Assembly: GCF_037975245.1 (NCBI RefSeq)
Contig: NC_092563.1
Span: 25,392,960-25,456,959, forward strand
Origin: Apostichopus japonicus
Lineage: Eukaryota; Echinodermata; Holothuroidea; Aspidochirotida; Stichopodidae
Direction of reading: 5' to 3'
Length of the DNA: 64,000 nucleotides
The notes below the pieces were generated by a model. It worked only from the letters and a program-made list of their open reading frames with translations, was not told the DNA's origin and ran no database searches. Below are positions 60,305 through 64,000 of this stretch, one piece after another; position 1 is the first letter of the stretch, and the number at the start of each line of letters is the position of its first letter. The translations under genes and the position numbers were made by a program.

Positions 60305-61000
60305 ATACAGGTTGATCCACATACCAAAAGTGAAGTTCACTCAACTTTTATTTAATTGGCCCTCTGTTGATTTTAAATGACCTTTGACCTCCGCGGAGAT
60401 GTATGTATATATGTATTTTAGATCCTCCTGCAAGTAGCAACTCGCGAAGAAGCCATCATTGGCTTATCAAAGCCGCAAGATGACCGAAGTCAGTCTCTTA
60501 GATTCATATTTAACGTCCATGATTATGAATTGTCAACACTTCTGTAACTGGACGACATACATTAATCTTGGAGTGACTCGTACTCGGGACCTTATGATTG
60601 AAAGGCACCGGCGTTAAACACTGAGCTAACACTCCTTAGAAATATTGTACTAAATAATAAGGTGAAGCCAAATAGCATATAGGAAGTTCATATCAAGCTT
60701 TATGCTTGGATTTTTCCCCAGACTTTGACCTCTTGTTGACCTCAAAGAACTTCTGAGCTGCTCATAAAACAATGGTATCTTTGTAATTAAATAAGGTGGA
60801 TCCACGTACCAAGTATGAGGGCAAAATCACAGTATTACTTTTGTAGTCATCGTGTTTACATTGTGCCAGACTTTGACCTCTTGTTGACCTCAAAGGAATT
60901 TTGAGCAGCACATAAAACAATTGGACCATTGTACTTAATGAGGTGGATCCACATACAACTATGAAGTAACTCCATTGATTTATTTTTTACTTTTTGAGTT
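60305..61000. repeat. Satellite of about 146-bp units with TGACCT direct repeats, split by a SINE
   Basis: Recurring GTGGATCCAC(A/G)TACC..., GACTTTGACCTCTTGTTGACCTCAAAG (60721 and 60869, about 148 apart) and CATAAAACAAT landmarks. The SINE at 60401-60636 interrupts the first part. Confidence 0.75.
60401..60636 (-). mobile_element. tRNA-derived SINE family 2, copy 2
   Basis: Reverse-oriented relative of 46885-47143, with the same head, body and GGAGGATCTA end. The (ATAC)n-type tail is at 60401-60419. Confidence 0.85.
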
Positions 61001-61374
61001 ATGGAGTGTACAAGCTAAGGCGTCACACGTTCAGACACACGCAACCAAATTGTCAGAGACATACAAACACACTTCGTCACCACAACCTCCTCGAACAGGT
61101 AGGTATCTCTGTTGAATTACTGCAAGAAAAGCGACTCCGAGAGCTCCACGACGTCATTAAGACAACTTTCCAGCAAACCCTGTCATTACTTTACCAATCA
61201 CTAATGAAATATGACTCTAAACTAAAAGTTATGTCATACTTTTGACTTCTGAACTGTTTCGTTTCCTTTAGCCATTAGTTTAGATATAATTGAGCAACAT
61301 TTGAACCAAACTCTTATGTACCAAATGTTTCGATACATAATACTAGTCATGGTGAGATGCCTTCCTGCTGTACA

Positions 61375-61885
61375 ATCGTTCAATGGCCTGACCATAGAGA
61401 TCTAACTAAAGGCTATGGTCTTACACCCTCCCACGGTGATTTGTTTGTATGCTATGGCCTCACATCCTGACCAATGTATCCTGCTTGCATGATATGGCTT
61501 CACAGTTTTGACCATGGTGATATGTTTGTATGCTATGGTTATACAGCCTAACCACGGTGATCTGTTTGTATGCTATGGCTTCACACCCTGACCACGGTGA
61601 TCTGTTTGTATGCTATGGCCTCACACCCTGAACATGGTGATCTGTTTGTATGCTATTGCCTCATTCCCTGACCATGGTGACCTGTTTGTATGATATGGCT
61701 TCACACCCTGACCATGGTGACCTGTTTGTATGCTATGGCTATAACCTTGACCACGGTGATCTGTTTGTATGCTTTGGCCCCAAACCCTGACCACGGTGAT
61801 CTGTTTGTATGCTATAGTCTCACACCCTGACCATGGTGGGCTACGTGCATTATATGGTTTCACACTTTTGACCATGTTGATTGGT
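61375..61885. repeat. Minisatellite of about 39-40 bp (GACCACGGTGATCTGTTTGT type)
   Basis: About 12 units with core TGACCACGGTGATCTGTTTG plus TATGCTATGGCCTCACACCC; moderate divergence. Confidence 0.88.
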
Positions 61886-63540
61886 TTGTATACCGTTCCC
61901 TCAACAAACTATAGGAAGCTCTTATATAGACACATATAAGCCAATGAGCGCATTGCAGCATTCGTAGTTCTTCTGAATCAGTGTTAAGCAGTTCCGAAGA
62001 AATCTGACAGAGGCCAGATTTGGGTGATAACTATACTAGGGGCAACAAAAGTAGACACACAGGAAGAAATTTAGTCCCGACTCTGGGAATTTGTGAATAT
62101 GCATATACTTGCATATACTTGTTATTACCCCTTTTTTGTGTTAAAAGAACTCGATTTTTGACACAATTCATTTGGATATAAAATCATGTAGCCCCGAGCA
62201 TGATTGCGCTTTGATTAAGTTGTCTGCTGAAGAGGTTCTGTGTCCTTAATCTGATGTTATCCCTTAAGCCCACTAATATGTAACAAGTGCATGACGTATA
62301 ACAGGTTTATGTGGGATTTGCAACTCTGTTATTGAATGCCGTTCTCGAATAAAGCTGAAAACATAACTGTCTCATTACACTGTCATTGCGGAATTTATCT
62401 AACTTTCTTTCACATTAATAATATCTCTTATAATATGAAGAAGAACCGTTCGTAGTCAAATTTTGATCGCGGCTTGATCACATAATTTAACAGCATTTCA
62501 TTCATAGAAGTAACGGACAAAAATCATTGTAAACTATAACAATGATATATAATTGGTTGGCTTGTTAACATATATAGACTTAGTGTGACCAGTTTATATG
62601 GCCTTGTGGTAACGACGCGCTCTATTTTCTACGTAACATACAACTCCAGTGTTGCCATCACTATACGTTAATGCAAAGAAGATTGTATCGACTAACAAGT
62701 AAATAGAAAGTATCCCTTGTGCAGAGAATGATTGCATTCAGCTAATTAAATTTTTGCTCATTTCACGGTTATATGAAGGTCTTCTATGGTGTGTGTGATG
62801 TGTTTCTTTGTATAGGTGTAGGTGCTAAAGTATTTATTGTGCCCTTACCTTATACCTGGAAAGCAAAGAAGAGGCTCTGAAATGTTAGCTTTTCCAAACA
62901 AGCATGAATATACTTTTGCACATTTTACCAAAAGGTTAATCGTTGCTTTAGTCTCAAGGATACATAAACCATCTAAGTGACGCCAACTGCGTGGGCTGCA
63001 GGATACAAGTGGATATACAAACGAATGTGATAAACGACACACGTACTAGTTTTTATCACATATTCTCTGATGTAAATGTCACTTATCTGTTTTCAACCCT
63101 TCACAGAAGTGAAATGGGTTGTCATACCTTATGTATTATATACAGGCTGGGGGATCAGGTGTTATCAGCCTAAGATGAATACAAATACCAAAAATAATTA
63201 ATTTGTTTGTTTTTTGTTGTGTTTTATAATGTATTGTTTATAACTACAAGTAGTTTAGCGTTCACAGTTATTACGAAGATACCAGCGCATTCATGAAAGG
63301 AAATTCCTTTTTTTTATATTGGAAATTGAAAATTATATTGAAAATTATATTGAAAATTATTTTTATATTGGATGCACGAACCTAGATTTAAGCCATTTGC
63401 TGATTAGCATCCATAACAAGCAGAGTACTTACACATGACGTTAGTATATTGAAGGTATATATTTGTTTTCTACACGTTATTATCATTATACCATAACATC
63501 AGTTACAAGTAATTGTATTTTATCGTTTTTACGTATCTTG
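61886..63540. other. No supported gene
   Basis: AT-rich intergenic sequence; nothing recognised. Confidence 0.35.
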
Positions 63541-63544
63541 CCAG

Positions 63545-63690
63545 CTTTGTCTTATGTCTTAGTATTTGAAAGTCTTCTATATTTTGTATATTTGTGTATT
63601 TGTGTATTTTATGTACTGTACGTATGTTTTATATTGTGAGCAATCAATTGCCCAGCTTGGGATGCAATAAAGAGAATCTGAATCTGAAGT
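63545..63690 (+). mobile_element. Possible 3' tail of a non-LTR retrotransposon
   Basis: GCAATCAATTGCCCAGCTTGGGATGCAATAAAGA-type sequence followed by a short GAATCTGAATCTGAA repeat. Such endings occur on LINE 3' UTRs in marine invertebrates. No coding part is seen, so this is tentative. Confidence 0.4.
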
Positions 63691-63698
63691 GTACGTTA

Positions 63699-63990
63699 TA
63701 TTGAAATCGATTAGCTTGATATATATTTCACATTTACAACAAAAGCAATGTGTGAACTAAAAGCTATCAAGCAAAAACAAAAGGAAAACATGCGATTTTT
63801 ATAATTCTTCTGCTTTTTTTGTGTACCATTAGGCCTTTATATGTTTCATTGCAACAGAAGTTGCTAAATATTGAAATCAATTAGTTTTCATAATACTTTT
63901 TCATATTGACAACAGAAGCAAAGTACTAGCAAGAAAAAGAAAACATGTGATGTTTTTATTCTTTTTTTTTTTAACCATTATAATTAATTG
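63699..63990. repeat. Diverged 165-170 bp direct duplication
   Basis: ATTGAAATCGATTAG...ACAACAAAAGCAA...GGAAAACATGCGAT...TTCTTCTGCTTTTTTT (63699-63840) recurs at about 63870-63990. Confidence 0.65.
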
Positions 63991-64000
63991 CAAGAGAAGT

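Overview
This is AT-rich eukaryotic (animal) DNA: split genes with GT-AG introns, tRNA-derived SINEs, Penelope-like and gypsy-like retroelement remnants, hAT-type inserts and many satellites. The mixture resembles a marine deuterostome invertebrate such as an echinoderm. That is inference; no species can be named from the sequence. Most of the window is repeats, with three supportable host genes.

Layout. 1-1225: decayed gypsy-type pol fragment. 3180-8000: a 37-bp satellite split by a three-level nest of inserts (hAT-like element, inside it a Penelope-like element with its own inverted repeats and 17-bp duplication, inside that a second hAT-like element with a perfect 8-bp duplication). The satellite ends in a very regular block with a higher-order pattern. 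8280-8575: LINE 3' end. 11577-20171: a giant palindrome with arms of about 4.15 kb and a 298-bp spacer. Each arm carries a tip array of 30-bp repeats, an acidic C2H2 zinc-finger ORF with a 142-bp repeat array upstream, a U2 snRNA-headed retroposon with a 19-bp target-site duplication, and an outward-facing TATA/CRE-like promoter near the centre. A third diverged copy of one arm segment lies in the spacer. 23270-24300: old 300-bp tandem repeats. 28211-35038: a complete eight-exon beta-1,4-galactosyltransferase-family gene. 35921-36396: hAT-type MITE. 38500-41113: a satellite of about 400 bp rich in AGGTCA half-sites. 42196-42390: a further U2-headed copy. 43579-47380 (minus): last two exons of an unrecognised gene with SINEs in its intron. 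48805-50388: 31-bp minisatellite with a 155-bp higher-order period. 50747-53793 (minus): last five exons of a second unrecognised gene. 54-64 kb: minisatellites, an ATC microsatellite, a SINE inserted in another half-site-rich satellite, and a possible LINE tail.

How it fits together. The galactosyltransferase gene gives one continuous 511-residue frame: all eight exons join in phase and the catalytic motifs occur in family order. The two minus-strand genes were recognised only from open frames, splice sites and matching phases, so no function is given. The most unusual part is the palindrome. It looks like a very large foldback-type element or inverted duplication, and both arms share the same retroposon insertion with its duplication. 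The U2-headed retroposon, found here three times, keeps the branch-site-recognition 5' end of U2 joined to an unrelated structured body.
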